Source: Jacaranda mimosifolia (lineage: Eukaryota > Streptophyta > Magnoliopsida > Lamiales > Bignoniaceae). From it: 64,000 nt of DNA. Position 1 is the stretch's first letter. Each line of letters opens with the position of its first letter. Of the stretch, positions 24,356 through 35,696 are shown piece after piece. Below the pieces are notes generated by a model, which made no database searches, was not told the origin of the DNA, and worked only from the letters and a program-made list of their open reading frames with translations. The stretch is taken from assembly GCA_018894105.1 (NCBI GenBank), contig CM032127.1, forward strand, positions 7,890,223 to 7,954,222, read 5' to 3'. Both the position numbers and the translations under genes were made by a program.

Positions 24356-24556
24356 TACAAAGTTTGCTAACACCGAGGCTTTTATAGTAGTTCAGGGCTG
24401 GAAAGTGATGTCAAATTTCCTAACTCAATGGCCCACTTCAACTTCATTAACCTACCCTATGTATTTGGTTTCAATAGCACTTGTTTCAGCAGTTGATTTG
24501 TCAAGATAATAATAGAGTGGGATTGAAAGTAGGGCCTTAATTTCCTGGTTGTCATG
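24356..24556 (-). pseudogene. Ty3-type RNase H remnant of D
   Basis: The minus strand reads TTRKLRPYFQSHSIIILTNQ, then LLKQVLLKPNT, GRLMKLKWAIELRKFDITFQ and TTIKASVLANFVI, the typical C-terminal RNase H block of Tat-lineage Ty3 elements. Stops interrupt it. It follows the gag remnant almost directly, so protease and most of RT were deleted. The copia fragment starts where the next residues would be. Confidence 0.75.
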
Positions 24557-24615
24557 ACCAAAGTAAGAGCGAACTGTTCAATCTCTAGGTAGTTGTATTC
24601 TAGGCATTGCAATGG

Positions 24616-26006
24616 TTTGCTTCTACAATATACAGGTTATGGCTTTTTTGCCTATGGAAATGACAATATTATTTTGATTTCTTCATTGCCTCAATCTCAG
24701 TCAACTTCCTCGGCTTCTTAAGGAGATTATCATGCAGAATGGCAAACAACACCTACTTCTTAGCAGTGTTCATGAGTGTGTAGTTGTGAAATCTTTTAAT
24801 GGGAGATTGATGACCATCCTTGTGTTGTCTGTCATCTTTCTTCTTAGCCTTCTTATCAGTGTCTAGGTCCCTACATTTCAGTATGTTCGTATCCTCTTTA
24901 GTCATGTACCTTTTTACAAAGTTGAGTAAATCTTCTATTGTCCTCGGTCTCTCTTGGACTAGTGTGGGCGCATTCTTTATGTTGAAAATCCAAGAACAGC
25001 ATATTGACCAGAAACTCTATCCAGGGATTGTCAATCTTCAACACCTCCGTGTTGAATCTGGTGAAAAAATCTCAAAGGGCTCTTCCTCATTTTGTTTAAC
25101 TGTGTGCAAATGGGTGTGAGGAGTTTTGCTTTCCTTCGACTAGCAAACTAGTGGAGGAACTTATCGCAAAGTTGGTTATACGAATAAATCGATGCTGGCT
25201 CCAGCTTGACAAACTAGTTAAGTTTGTGATGAGCACCTTTGCATGGATATACTCATTATTCTAATGGAACTGCATCATGTGTTCAAATTGGAGTAAGTGC
25301 TCATTTGGGTTGGATGTACCATCATATTTTGGCAGACCAGTTGGGACCTTAGCATCGATAGCTATGCACTCATCGACTATCTCTTGGACAAAAGGCGACT
25401 CTCGCTTATAGCAAAGTCAAGGTGCATTATCATAGTGAGGGTTCCTTTCTGTGTTCTTCCTAGACATCTCTTCAATATATCTATTCAGTTTTTACATTGA
25501 TGGGACACTTTCTCCTATTTCTCTCAATCAGCTTGGGATAGATTTCTATTTGTTTGAGATCTTAGTGGTTGATCTTATCGTACTGCGAGGCTCAAATGAG
25601 TTAGGCAAGGTGATCTACTGAATCAACCACTTTTTCCTAGGTATTAGGTCGGATTTCTTCCCATGGGAAATGTCCTAGGCTATCCTCTCATCAAATAGGG
25701 TGTCAGCTTTTCTCTAGTCTACCCCTATCCTCTCTTAGGGCCTCACTGTGAGGTTTGAGGGGTGGCACTAGTAGCTAACCCAGGCTGGTTGTTGTGCTTG
25801 TTGAGAGTAGTTGATAGTTGAGCTGAAATTTAAGCTAATATCTGCTCACGTATTAGCTACATGAGTGGAGGCATAGTTAAGGTTACTACTTGCTCTAGCT
25901 GGGAGATAAGTCCAGCCACATCTTAGTCTTGCTAGGGTTGAGGATGAAGAGTTGGGGACCTCCTATTCTCATCTCTCTCAGAAGCGGCCCACCTCGTGTT
26001 GACCAT
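24616..26006 (-). pseudogene. Decayed gag of Tat-type element D
   Basis: Starts at an ATG (26006-26004; MVNTRWAASERDENRR) about 25 bp after the PBS. Pieces of the usual order are legible in shifting frames: LPKYDGTSNPNEHLLQFEHM near 25300, WIEFLVNMLFLDFQ near 24990, RTIEDLLNFVKRYMTKEDTN near 24900 and YCHFHRQKSHN near 24640, where a Cys/His motif is expected. Gag forms the particle that packages element RNA. Many stops and frameshifts are present, so it is inactive. The ORF at 24820-25119 on the other strand is a shadow of it. Confidence 0.7.
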
Positions 26007-26031
26007 TTTTTCTTAATTACAGACTCAAGAA

Positions 26032-26047
26032 CCTACATATGGTGCCA
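26032..26047 (-). other. Probable primer-binding site of D
   Basis: The minus strand reads TGGCACCATATGTAGG two bases from the LTR end. It resembles the TGGCGCCGTCTGTGGG-type sites of Retand-like elements with a few substitutions. It differs from the tRNA-Met sites of B, C and F, and it sets D on the minus strand. Confidence 0.6.
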
Positions 26048-26049
26048 AA

Positions 26050-26907
26050 TGATGATGGTATGAACAATTGAGAGATATTCTAGACCTTTATCTAATCCAA
26101 TTGACCAGATGGGAGGTCAAAAAGGGGGAATGATTATGTAGTTGGGTCAAGTCCTGCAACCAATAGCACATGTCAAGCTAGTCGAGGTGCCTTCAACTGA
26201 GGCACTTTGACGCTCAAGTCAGTAATTAATCGACAAGAAGATGGAGTAGTAAAATGAAAGCTTTGAGTCCTAATAAGCATGCCTTGCTGGAGGGTGGCAA
26301 TGAAGTATTTATAGCCTTTTTGGAAAGGTTGATATGTCAATAATATACTTACACATATAGATAGGGCTTTTGTCTTCACCTGAGGACCCTTAATCTTCTT
26401 CATGTTGTATACTTTTCCAGGTGACGCCTTCTCCAACCTTGTAGGTAACAGCAGTACAGGAGAAGCACGCACTACCCTGATGTTGAAGAAAGGTGGCACT
26501 GAGGGAAGCACGCATTATCAATGTGGGGGCACACCACCTGTCAAAACAATTCATGCAGCAGAGAGGTGGTCGCGGGGATGTTCCCAACTGCTCTAATTGA
26601 TCTCCTAGGGTCGAGATGCGTACTAGCCTATGAGTCATCTGTGCACACTTTAGTCGACGCGCTGGCACTTTGGTGGATTAAATGTCTCCCTAGCTAAGGG
26701 CTGGATGATCATTCTTAAGCTGATCAACCATGCACTGGTCGATCGGGCAAGGCATTGACACTTGTGCTGACAGAATGGCTCAATGAGGTTGCGCTCGGTC
26801 GACTACTAATGGGCTAGGCCTCATAGTCAACTAGGTTGTCCCATGTCATGTTTTTTACCTAATCAAGTGCTATTGCGTTGGGCCTATTGGGATATCCCAC
26901 TGTTCCA
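26050..26907 (-). repeat. 5' LTR of D
   Basis: 858 bp, plus strand from tgatgatggt to actgttcca, matching the split LTR at 12802-16651. The outer end is approximate to about 10 bp. ORFs inside it (26173-26668) are chance readings. Confidence 0.85.
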
Positions 26908-27750
26908 TATTAGGACTAATATATAATAAAAAATTATTAAAAATTTATTTTATAAATATAATATTTTTATACAATCCAAAAGGGAAAAAAAAAAAGAAAA
27001 AAAATATTAAATCAGGTTAGATTTTTTTAGTGTATTTTGTATATTCATTGAATTTGGACATGGTACTGACTAACAAAGGCCCTGTAGGATATCGGGTCGG
27101 ATTTGGATATAGGTTTTGATAATTGGATTAGAATTCGGATACTGTTTCTTTTATAGGTATATAAATATATACAATTGAATGGATACTTACTTTCAATCAA
27201 ACTTACAATATCACTCTCTCATATGTAAGTTTCATTTATAAATATATAAATAAATACAAAAAATTGAATGGATACTTACTTTCAATCAACCTTGTTTTAT
27301 CTGACATATTAATACATGCAATTTTATGAATTATTATAAACAAAAATATTAAAATAAAGTAGGCGATATAATTATAAAATTGTTTAACAAAATATATTGA
27401 AATATATAAAAATTGATATTATTTGCTAGTGATCATTCATCAGGCTTTTAAAAATTTTCAATTATATCAATTATATATATGTCCTATACAAAAAAACTTA
27501 TTTCAGATACTTGAAAATGAGTTCTCTATTATATTGCTAACAAACTAAAATGATTTAAATGAATAATATAAAAATAAAATTAACAGTTTATAGTTGTTGA
27601 AATAATTGCTACTTTTTTAATTCTTAATTTTAAGATGGTCTTTCATAACTACCTAAACCTGGAAAATGGTCAAGTCTTTTATGAGAAGAAGGGAGGAATT
27701 GTCACGGTTTTCTTAAAATTAAATAGTACTAAATTTAGTTTATAAATCTT
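26908..27750. other. AT-rich DNA without a recognisable gene
   Basis: A purine-rich stretch lies at about 26980-27006. The phrase attgaatggatacttacttt, followed by caatcaa, occurs twice (about 27174 and 27260), a short local duplication. Nothing else was recognised. Confidence 0.4.
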
Positions 27751-28047
27751 TTATATGTCTATAAAATAACAAATATAAATTATTTGTAACCAACAAGAAA
27801 CGTTTTTATTTTTTATTTTTTTGAAAGAAGAAACATGAAAATATCCTTGATCTAAAACAAGAGCATTACAAATTACATTAGTTGTCAGGATCTTATGTAA
27901 AGATAGGGATAATGCATTCTTGACCAGAAAATGAGCACAACGATTAAAATGAACCAAAATGAATTTTAATCTGAACTTGACTAAATTATAGAAAAAAATA
28001 TAATATATTGTAATATGAAATTTGTTAATAATATGTAAGTTCTCCAC
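27751..28047 (-). pseudogene. Possible LINE-type RNase H tail
   Basis: The frame contains FILVHFNRCAHFLVKNALSL. Its pattern of hydrophobic-Val-x-x-x-Arg-x-x-x-His-x-Leu-x-x-x-Ala-Leu is like the end of the RNase H domain in plant LINEs (normally VAHxLAKxAL). An A-rich stretch follows downstream on the same strand (27824-27807), as after a LINE 3' end. No RT was found nearby, so at best it is a heavily 5'-truncated copy. A chance match cannot be excluded. Confidence 0.3.
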
Positions 28048-28590
28048 TTTATTCAGTATATGTCTAAAACTAAATTACTTAGTTTATTACTATATAAAAT
28101 AAAATTATGTTGAAGATAGACTGAAATTTATATTTTATTATCAGTTGTTTTTCTAAAAATTATTAATTATACAAACTAGAGCTACATTCATAAATACTCA
28201 AATTCTATATAATTAATTTATATTATATTTTTAAATTATTTTTTATTCAAAATCTTAAATTACACATAAAACTCAACACAGTAATTAATCAATACTGCAC
28301 ATTGATTCCTCTATTTCATCTTCTATTCAAATTTCGTGTATACATATCAATTGCATCTAATTTCAATTAATTATTTTTATAAAAAAATATTTAATAAACA
28401 TATCAGATATTCATAAATGAAATAAAAAATAAAATAAAAAATGAAATAGAAAATATACAATATAATCAATGGGTATCATATATTCATAACTTTTTGATAT
28501 CTTTACAAAAAAAAAAATCCTATTCCACGTAATAACAGAAACCACCGCCAGAAAGTGATGACGCATGCACATGGGATCCTTTTCGCATTA
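28048..28590. other. AT-rich DNA without a recognisable gene
   Basis: Mostly A/T with short direct repeats (aataaaaaataaaat near 28420). No element boundary was seen. Confidence 0.4.
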
Positions 28591-28610
28591 ATCCTTTTCC
28601 TTTTCCTTTT

Positions 28611-28647
<37 letters not shown>

Positions 28648-28980
28648 CCTTTTTAATCCCTGTGAGGGTATACTTCTTTTCTATCTCTACTAAATATTTT
28701 TTTCTAAAGTAATAATATGGACATATATCAAAATTCACTACGAAAAAAAGGAATATTAGTAACCAAAAAATCAATCACTAAACATGTATGCTTCGAAATA
28801 ATTGTTTGCCCATACCCATTTTTTTTTTTTTTTTTTTTTTTTGCCCTTTTTAATCCCTGTGAGGGTATACTTCTTTTCTATCTGTACGAAATAATTTTTT
28901 CTGAAGTAATAATATTGGCATACATCAAAAATCACTACAAAAAAGGAGTATTAGTAACCGAAAAATTGGTCACAACAGGT
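28591..28980 (+). repeat. Tandem duplication (197-bp period) with poly-T and a CACTA end
   Basis: Unit 1 has ccttttccttttcc, a 33-T run (28613-28645) and gccctttttaatccctgtga, then a CACTA terminus at 28736. Unit 2 repeats this with a 24-T run (28819-28842) and a CACTA terminus at 28933. Both copies include about 90 bp of DNA outside the transposon plus the first 40-50 bp of it. In unit 1 the transposon is cut off at about 28785. Confidence 0.85.
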
Positions 28981-30477
28981 TTAGTGACCGATCGAATCGA
29001 TCACTAAAACTCTCGTCACTGATTTGTGTCGGTCACTAATTAGTAACCAACTTTTATTAGTCATTGATTAGTAATAGATTAGTGACCGCAATTGGCAGTC
29101 GCTAGTTATTTAAAAAAAAAAATTAAAAAATTGTGTATATTACTAGGTGGTCACTAATTTGGTCACTGACTAGTAACCGTTTTCGGTCACTAATTTTAAT
29201 GAGTCAAAAATATTTATCTTGGATTTTGCTTCTTCTTGTATTCGAACTCAAGACTTTTGCTATGCTCAAATGAGTAACTGACCACTACACCACATGTATT
29301 TCATGCATTTGTTTCGACAATAATATATATATATATATATAATATTTACAAATTAAAAAGTAATTATAATATTCTTATGTATAAGTTACTATTATTTTGC
29401 ATTTTAAAATTTAACAAAAATAGCAATTATTCATTTAATATTTGTGTAATATTTATTCAATATAATAATGCACTGTATTTATTATTTATAACTATTACTT
29501 TTAAATTTTAGGTATATTTTATCATAATATATTATAAACATATTAAAAATAGTATATACATACTAATATGTATAGTGATAAATAGTTTTTTTTTATGTAA
29601 TAAATAGTTTATAATAAATACTAAAATTTATTACTATTTATAGTAATAAATAGTTTACACATATATATGGCAATATGTATATATGCTTATACATACAAAT
29701 TAAGATATAATATTATTAATTATATTATAAGTATTTATTTACTTATAATACATGTATATATATTATTGACATGTATATGTTAATTAATTCTCATTTTTTT
29801 TCTTTGTATAAGAATATTATTCATGTTTATTTCCTTGTGTATCTATATAGATTAATAAATTAATGTTCAATTATATGGATATTATATAGAAATATTAAGT
29901 GGTTATATATTTGTATATGTATGTATATTTTTATATTTTTTATATATACATATATTATTATCAAATATATATATGTTCATAACAAACACAATATTTTATT
30001 ACTTATATAAGTGTTATATAAATTTTATGCTTTCATATTACAAGAATATGTTAAAAATAAAATTTTGTATTTGTGACCATTTATTTATTGAAAAATGTAG
30101 TCATTAATTAGTGATCATTTTATATGTTCACTAATATTAGTGACCAAACTCTTAATTTGGTCACTAATTAGTGACCGAATTAGTGACCGCTTAGTTGGTC
30201 ACTAATTAGTAACTGAATTAGTGACTACTTTGTGTGGTCACTAATATTAGTAACTAAAAAAAAAATCCGATCACTAATTAGTGACCCTTTGTGTGGTCAC
30301 TACTATTAGTTATTGAAAAAAAGAGTTTGGTCACCAATTAGTGATCGATTTAGTGACCACTTTTTTGCTGTCACTAATTCGGTCACTAATTTTTAAAATA
30401 TTATATCTAAATTGATCACTAATCGGTCACTGATTAGTAACGGCTCAATCAGTCACTAAAGCTCATTTTTTGTAGTT
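28933..30477. mobile_element. Non-autonomous CACTA-like transposon
   Basis: 1,545 bp. The left end is CACTACAAAAAAGG and the right end is TTTTTTGTAGTT, with the last G mutated to T. The flanking triplet aat is duplicated (28930-28932 and 30478-30480), matching the 3-bp TSD of CACTA elements. Both subterminal regions (about 28960-29200 and 30060-30450) are packed with ggtcactaattagtgacc-type repeats in both orientations, as expected for transposase binding. The middle is AT-rich and codes for no transposase. Confidence 0.88.
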
Positions 30478-30619
30478 AATGCCACGAGAATACATTAGTT
30501 AAATTATTTTTAAAAATAAGTAAAAAAAAATATTAAGGTGAATAGTCAAGTCAAGTTCAATAAGTACAATCTACCAAATTCAAGTTCTATAAATATCAGT
30601 ACTTATGACAGGAAAAATA

Positions 30620-31070
30620 TACTACAAGAAAAAGATAAATTGATGACAAAATAATAAGTGACAATGCAAAAATTGTCACTAACTATGTATATTAAGTAAT
30701 AAAAGATTTAGTTTTGTCACTTTAATTATTTTTGTAAATTAAATAATAACAAAAATAATGTTTAAGTTGTCAACATAAACAATTAGTGACACACCTATAG
30801 TGACAATAAAAATTTTATCACAAATTATAGTGACAATTTTTATTGTCACTAGATTGTCACCATAAGAGTATCAGTAATTATTAATCCTGACAACAAAAAA
30901 CATTAATTTTTGTCACTATTAAGTCATATTTTGACAAGATAAAAATTATTCACTTCAAAATTATCATTAGTGACAAGATAAAAGTTATTGTCACATAAAA
31001 CGTGTTACTAGTGAGAACTTTTACTTTATGACTTATTATTTTGTTACTAATATTATAACTTTTTGTAGTG
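30620..31070. mobile_element. Short CACTA-like MITE
   Basis: 451 bp with inverted ends (tactacaagaaaaag and ctttttgtagtg). Both ends continue inward with similar words (acaaaataataagtgac on the left, its complement on the right). Subterminal repeats are of the type tagtgacaat / attgtcacta. Flanks ata and aga share two of three bases. Confidence 0.7.
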
Positions 31071-31333
31071 AGAGCAGGTTCGTTCATTATCTGCTTGGAC
31101 TAATTTTTTGAACACATGCATTATTAAGTTAGAAATCAACCATTTATAGCATTCAATTGTGAATTTTTTAAACCACCCCCCAGACAGATTTTATCTACTT
31201 CAAAATGTATACCATTTGTTGGTTGTAAATTTAAGTTTAAACTCATTGCATAGACTATAATTTCATGCAAGATTAATAGATCTTTTTTATTTGCGTTTTG
31301 CTGTAGATTTGCATAAAAGGAACTACAAGAAAG

Positions 31334-31361
31334 GCAAAGGGCAAAGGGCAAAGGGCAAAGG
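31334..31361 (+). repeat. Short tandem repeat (gcaaagg)4
   Basis: Four perfect copies of a 7-bp unit, followed by a T run at about 31390-31408. Confidence 0.9.
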
Positions 31362-31539
31362 GCGAACAAAACAGTAAACTTTTTTATCTATTTTTTTTTT
31401 TTTTTTTTCTCCATACACGTACTGGAAAATTTAGGATTTGAGCCCCAAATAGGGTTTGGTCTAACAGCATTTCTTAATCATGCCTTCTTTTTATCGCATA
31501 ACCACTTTCTTAAGTTCAAATTTTAAATTTTTTTTCATA

Positions 31540-31770
31540 ATAATTAAATTTGTTAAATCAGAATCCATACCATGGGTAGCATTGCATGTGACAAAATAAA
31601 TTGAAATTCTTATTCTAAACGTGACTTTTGGTCATAATTATGCAGAGAAATGATAAAAAAAAAAAAATCAAAATAAGGACAATTTAAGCGTGGAGGTGAA
31701 TGCTAAAATATTAATAATATATTAATAATTTCTCTTTTTTTTTTTCATAAAAGAAGTATTTAATATATTT
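31540..31770 (+). repeat. Dispersed repeat block a (pairs with 61420-61625)
   Basis: Shared words in the same order: aaatttgttaaatcagaa, ttgaaattcttattc, acttttggtca, ggaggtgaatgcta and gaagtatttaatatat. It is part of a set of collinear blocks (see findings). No coding sequence. Confidence 0.7.
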
Positions 31771-31904
31771 TCAAGTACTTCATGTGCCACAGATTTGAAC
31801 TTGGGGATGCCATATGCCATATTGATCCAGTGTCCAAGTTGACGTGGTAGTTTATTTTGTTATCTTTATGCTATGTTTTTTCTTTTCCCTTCCTTTTGTA
31901 GCTT

Positions 31905-31990
31905 GTGGATTGGATAGATATCTACAAATTAACTGTTTTTTGTATTAAAACTACTAGACCTGTTAAAAAAATTTATATTTTGTACATATG
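31905..31990 (+). repeat. Dispersed repeat block b (pairs with 38065-38155)
   Basis: Shared words: ggattgga, atatctac/atatctat, aactgttttttgtattaaa (aacagtttttctattttgtg in the partner) and actactagacctgttaaa (actactgtacctattgaaa). Same orientation in both copies. Confidence 0.55.
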
Positions 31991-32065
31991 GTTTGACAAT
32001 GGTCAAGATGAGTTTACCTGCAATCTAAACGGATCTAATGGGGAAGGAACTTCCCCAAGCTATTT

Positions 32066-33332
32066 AGGGTGACAATTTTCAATACGGCACGAGTTCGATA
32101 CGAAAAAATTGAGTTTGGGTTGACTCATTTTGGGTTCAAATCCAATAAGGTTGATACGAATAAAAATTTGAAGAAAATAGGTCGGTTGGGTTGAATTTCA
32201 GGTTACACAAACAACCAAAAATTTAATATTGGATCACACGACAATCTAAGCCCACCTAAATTAACTCGACCCAACTCGAATTGAACAAACAAAATTTAAA
32301 TTTTTTAGGAGCAAAAATATAAAATAACAAAATAAAACTTGAAATTTTGAACTTTAACAATATCAAAATTACTGCTTTGGTATTTTTCGGTCTTATTTAT
32401 TTTCACAAACATCTAGTATGGAAGATTATAATTTTATACTATTTCTAATAGTTGTTTTTTGGTATCCAAGTGGACATGAAAGTTATTCTACAAAGAGTTG
32501 ACAAAACATTGCTTTGATTATTAAATTGTTCTACAAATTTTTCTTAGGCCTTATGCAATGCAAAATTTTGCATATATAAATAAACAAGAATTCTTTCTAT
32601 TGAGAGGTTACAAAAAATTCAAAAGACTCAAGCAAATTTTTATGATAAATTATCTGTGCAATTAAAATACTTGTTTATTTATTTGCTTGATGATATATTT
32701 TTCTTGATTTATGTATTGTTTAATTGAATCAAATAAGGTAAAGAAATTTTAAGAAGTTAAAAAAGACAATTTGATTGATACAAAAGATAAAAAATTAAAG
32801 AGAGTGGGTGAATAAAACTTGAAAAAGTATGCCATTTTTTAAAATAAGTTACTTTATGATTTCAATATTTTTATAATGCTAATAGATACTACAAATGAAA
32901 GGAACAATTAAAATCAATATATTATGTAGTTCAATTAAAAAATTTTAGAAAGCAACTATTGTGAATTTATGATGAGAATTACTTATTCCTATTTTAATTT
33001 ATTAATAATTAAGAATAGATAAAATTAAAAAATAAAAATGCCAAAAAAATTCTAAAAATTAGAACATATGTTCGGAATAATTATTTTAAATTAGATTTGT
33101 AAGTTGAATTGTGTGGATTTGAGTTGGCAAGTTGACATATTAAAAATTAGGTAGACTCGAACCTGACCTGATACAATTTAGGTTGGGTTAGGATTGAACA
33201 TTTTTAGGTTGTCATTGGATTGGATTGTATTGGATTGGGTTGGGTTGGGTTGGGTTAGAGTTGAGAAAATTAATATTATACTCTTACTTCAACCCAACTC
33301 GAACCCACTGGACCCACCCAAATTGCCACCTC
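32066..33332. mobile_element. hAT-like non-autonomous element 1
   Basis: About 1.27 kb. The ends AGGGTGACAATTTTC and AAATTGCCACCTC are inverted relative to each other. Both subterminal regions are rich in gggttgggtt-type words on one strand and their complements on the other. Flanks ctattt and ctatta are similar but do not give a clean 8-bp TSD. The interior is AT-rich and non-coding. The ORF at 33225-33410 is a reading of the right end. Confidence 0.55.
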
Positions 33333-33339
33333 CTATTAG

Positions 33340-34183
33340 TAAATCAAAGAGAATACGAAAAGACAAATGAGATGTTATTTATAGGTGTGAATTTGGGATT
33401 TTTGGGCTAGGAATGATCCAAGCTATTTGATTGAAATACATCTCCATGGTCACTTTCTATATACTAGTAATTGTTGCATACTCAATGCGTGTACATCAAA
33501 TAGTATAATTAATGTATATAAATAAATACGCATATATTTAAAACTATAGAATTTACAAAAATAAAATTCAAACATCAAGATAGTTATATTCATCAAACAA
33601 ACTTCAAATGAAATTTACATAATAAATTGTGATAAAATAGTATAGATAAAAGGGAACATGCCTACAATAAGAAGTTAAAAAATAGAGAAATTGAGCTACT
33701 ATAGCCTTCATGAGAATTGTGTGTAAAATTTACAAAAATAAAATGTAAATATCAAGATAGTAATAGGATGGTAGTTATTTATACAATTTACGACTTATGA
33801 GATTAAAGATAAAAAAAAATGGACATTTTAGGAAAAATATATAAAAACACACCAAAAAGAAGATATGAACTTTATTGATAGTATAAATATATATATACTT
33901 ATATATACACGTAAACATAAATTCGAGAGTAATGCAACTCTCGAATGTTACATATACAAATATGAGTACAATTGGTCTTTTAATTGTCTGTGGTCATTTG
34001 TGATCAAGCCTTTTCCAGAATGGCTCATGGTTCACCACGATCAACGGTGCTTTGTGTTATTTTCAAGTTTGGGCTGCAAGAGTTTTTAGCCCATGATCAA
34101 GATGTTGACCCGCATCATGTTTCTTAGCAAAATTTGATCACTCCAAAATTTTAATATTTTCTAGAGCACTGTTAAAATCAATA
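33340..34183. other. AT-rich DNA with a local duplication
   Basis: The phrase atttacaaaaataaaattca, running into aacatcaagatagt, is found at about 33550 and again, diverged, at about 33727. The ORF at 33865-34089 has no recognisable domain. No gene was identified. Confidence 0.4.
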
Positions 34184-34550
34184 GGTGCCCTTTGGTTTTG
34201 TTTTCAAAGCTCATTTTTATTTTTTTTCTTAAAATAAAAATAAAAAACTATCAACTTCTTTCCTATTTTCACAAATATTTTTATTTTCAACACATTTTTC
34301 CGAACACACTATTACAATCTCTTTCCATTTGTACTTTTTATTTTCTCTTACTCACATTTGCACGACTTTTAATACAAAATAATATATTTTTCAAATATAA
34401 TTCATTTTCAACCCTACATAAATATTACATTTTAAACAAAACCTCCAAATAGCATTTCATTTTCAAAAAACACATTTACAACTAATTCTTCACTATTTCT
34501 TTTAACCAAAAAAATAAAAATACCTCAAAAAAACAAAACCAAACACCCCT
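34184..34550. mobile_element. MITE with GGTG..TTTGGTTTTG ends
   Basis: About 367 bp. The left end ggtgccctttggttttgttt and the complement of the right end (aggggtgtttggttttgttt) match well and form a terminal inverted repeat that continues inward as A/T tracts. No clear TSD was found, so the superfamily (hAT or PIF/Harbinger) is undecided. Non-coding. Confidence 0.65.
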
Positions 34551-34870
34551 AAGCATCTAAGAAAAAGGTACAAAATTTATTGTACATGGGTGCCATACAA
34601 TTTTTTGCAAATAAATAAAATGAATTTATAACCAATTGCTTGCTTTATTTTATTTTATTTATTTATTTATTTATTATTATTATTTTTATTTTTTTATTTT
34701 TTTTTGTGTGTATGTTGCAAAGTATTGTATCTTATAGGTTTCTACCTGTTTTTATATTTAAGATATTTTTACAACTTATAAAATATTGATCTCAATTTTA
34801 AAATAAATTTTTATTTTAAAAATTTTATAAATTCTTAACATCTTATTTTAAGTTTTATAAGTTTCAAGCT
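34551..34870 (+). repeat. Dispersed repeat blocks d and e (pair with 63410-63740)
   Basis: gcatct, atttattgtacatgggtgcc and caattgcttgctttattt recur in the same order at 63410-63545. The following A/T block with cttataaaatattgat recurs near 63615. Confidence 0.65.
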
Positions 34871-35250
34871 TACAATTCAACTGAGCATTCTCCCCATATG
34901 AAAACAAATATAATACAAGACATAATGGTGATGTAATTGCTGTAAAATAAACATTAGTAAATTGTTAGATAAATATGATGCAAAAAGTATTGATGCCAAT
35001 TGCCAATGAAATTAATTGAAAAATGGGGTAGCATAATACTAAAGTTTTGGCCGAAAAATATTGTAATTAAGAAATAATTTCGAATTATAGGGTTTTCCAT
35101 TTCTGTTTGACAGTTAATTCAAATGTTTACTAATTAACGATAGTAATTAGGATTTAATTTATTTTGTTAGCTACGTGCCCATAGTTGCTGTTCACTTAAA
35201 TAGTTGCTATTACGTTTTTATTTTTTCTTTTCCTTTATTTTTGGGGCCAC
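34871..35250. other. AT-rich DNA upstream of the 35.3 kb island
   Basis: No ORF or element was recognised. If the small ORFs downstream are real, their promoter lies at the right edge of this stretch. Confidence 0.35.
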
Positions 35251-35254
35251 TTGT

Positions 35255-35262
35255 CTATAAAC
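35255..35262 (+). promoter_or_regulatory. Candidate TATA box
   Basis: ctataaac, 89 bp before the ATG at 35351. If used, transcription would start near 35285-35290, giving a 5' leader of about 65 nt. Confidence 0.4.
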
Positions 35263-35350
35263 GCCACACGGCTCGCGAGAAACAGAATCAAGCTCATTCC
35301 GTCTTTTTCTCCCTTTAGTTTTCTCTCGATCTTCCGGCTCAATAACCAGC

Positions 35351-35458
35351 ATGGCAAATGAAACAAACCAGCTCAGAGGAAGCCAAAACAATGCGGTGGC
35401 GCGGGCCGCGGTGAAAACATTCAATGATTTAAGAAGCAGATTTTTGAGATTGAATTGA
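35351..35458 (+). CDS. Short ORF, 35 aa, in a GC-richer island (possible microprotein)
   Basis: The ATG is in a good plant start context (ccagcATGGca). The product begins MANETNQLRGSQNNAVARAA and ends DLRSRFLRLN: polar, basic towards the end, without a membrane segment. I do not recognise it. The local base composition (gcggtggcgcgggccgcgg) is unlike the surrounding AT-rich DNA and no transposon ends bracket it, so it could be host coding sequence, a first exon or an upstream ORF. An overlapping minus-strand ORF (35218-35484) looks like its shadow but could be the real one. At this length a chance ORF is possible. Confidence 0.3.
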   Translation: MANETNQLRGSQNNAVARAAVKTFNDLRSRFLRLN

Positions 35459-35646
35459 GTGTTCTCTGTCTGGGATATTACCACCTCCTTTTTAGGAAGT
35501 GATTCTCTATGCTATGCTCACCGATTCACTTCAATGCGAAACTTCTTGGTTACCTTTTTCTCTGTCGGTCAGTTGCGCGATTTTCAATTTCGGTGCATTA
35601 CTCATAGTGGCGGCCACGTATAAGAGGTCTTTGGATGTCCTGGGAG

Positions 35647-35655
35647 TATAAAAAG
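35647..35655 (+). promoter_or_regulatory. Candidate TATA box
   Basis: tataaaaag, 50 bp before the ATG at 35697. A splice-acceptor-like ctctttcag ends at 35669, so this stretch could instead be the end of an intron. Confidence 0.35.
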
Positions 35656-35696
35656 CTACGTCTCTTTCAGTATTTGTACTCCATAATACATATCAA

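Larger units (their letters stand above)
12802..26907 (-). mobile_element. Tat/Retand-like Ty3 retrotransposon D, rearranged, with nested insertions
   Basis: Two direct-repeat LTRs of about 855 bp (12802-16651 once the solo LTR E is removed; 26050-26907) bound this element. A PBS-like site left of the right LTR sets the minus strand. Reading from 26050 leftward: gag, an RNase H remnant, a copia fragment, 3' tandem repeats with an integrase in inverted orientation, then an ORF antisense to gag, then the 3' LTR. Extra antisense ORFs and tandem repeats between pol and the 3' LTR are known traits of the plant Tat lineage. RT and protease are missing. A candidate TSD is gggct on the left and ggact (26913-26917) on the right. 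It has one mismatch and requires the right LTR to extend about 5 bp further than drawn. Confidence 0.75.

Noticed and set aside
26173..26668. Overlapping ORFs of 92 and 112 codons
   Set aside because: They read the 5' LTR of D; the paired LTR does not keep the frames.
28520..28774. ORF with a long lysine run
   Set aside because: Translation of a poly-T and ccttt repeat; low complexity only.
28933..30477. Repeated ggtcactaattagtgacc words considered as a CRISPR-like array
   Set aside because: Spacing is irregular, repeats occur in both orientations, and the CACTA ends with a 3-bp TSD explain them.
33225..33410. 61-codon ORF starting MYWIGLGWVG
   Set aside because: Comes from the gggttgggtt repeats at the right end of hAT-like element 1.
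35218..35484. 88-codon minus-strand ORF with a hydrophobic middle
   Set aside because: Not called as a gene because the opposite strand has the better start context and a TATA box in the right place. It remains an alternative for the island at 35.3 kb.
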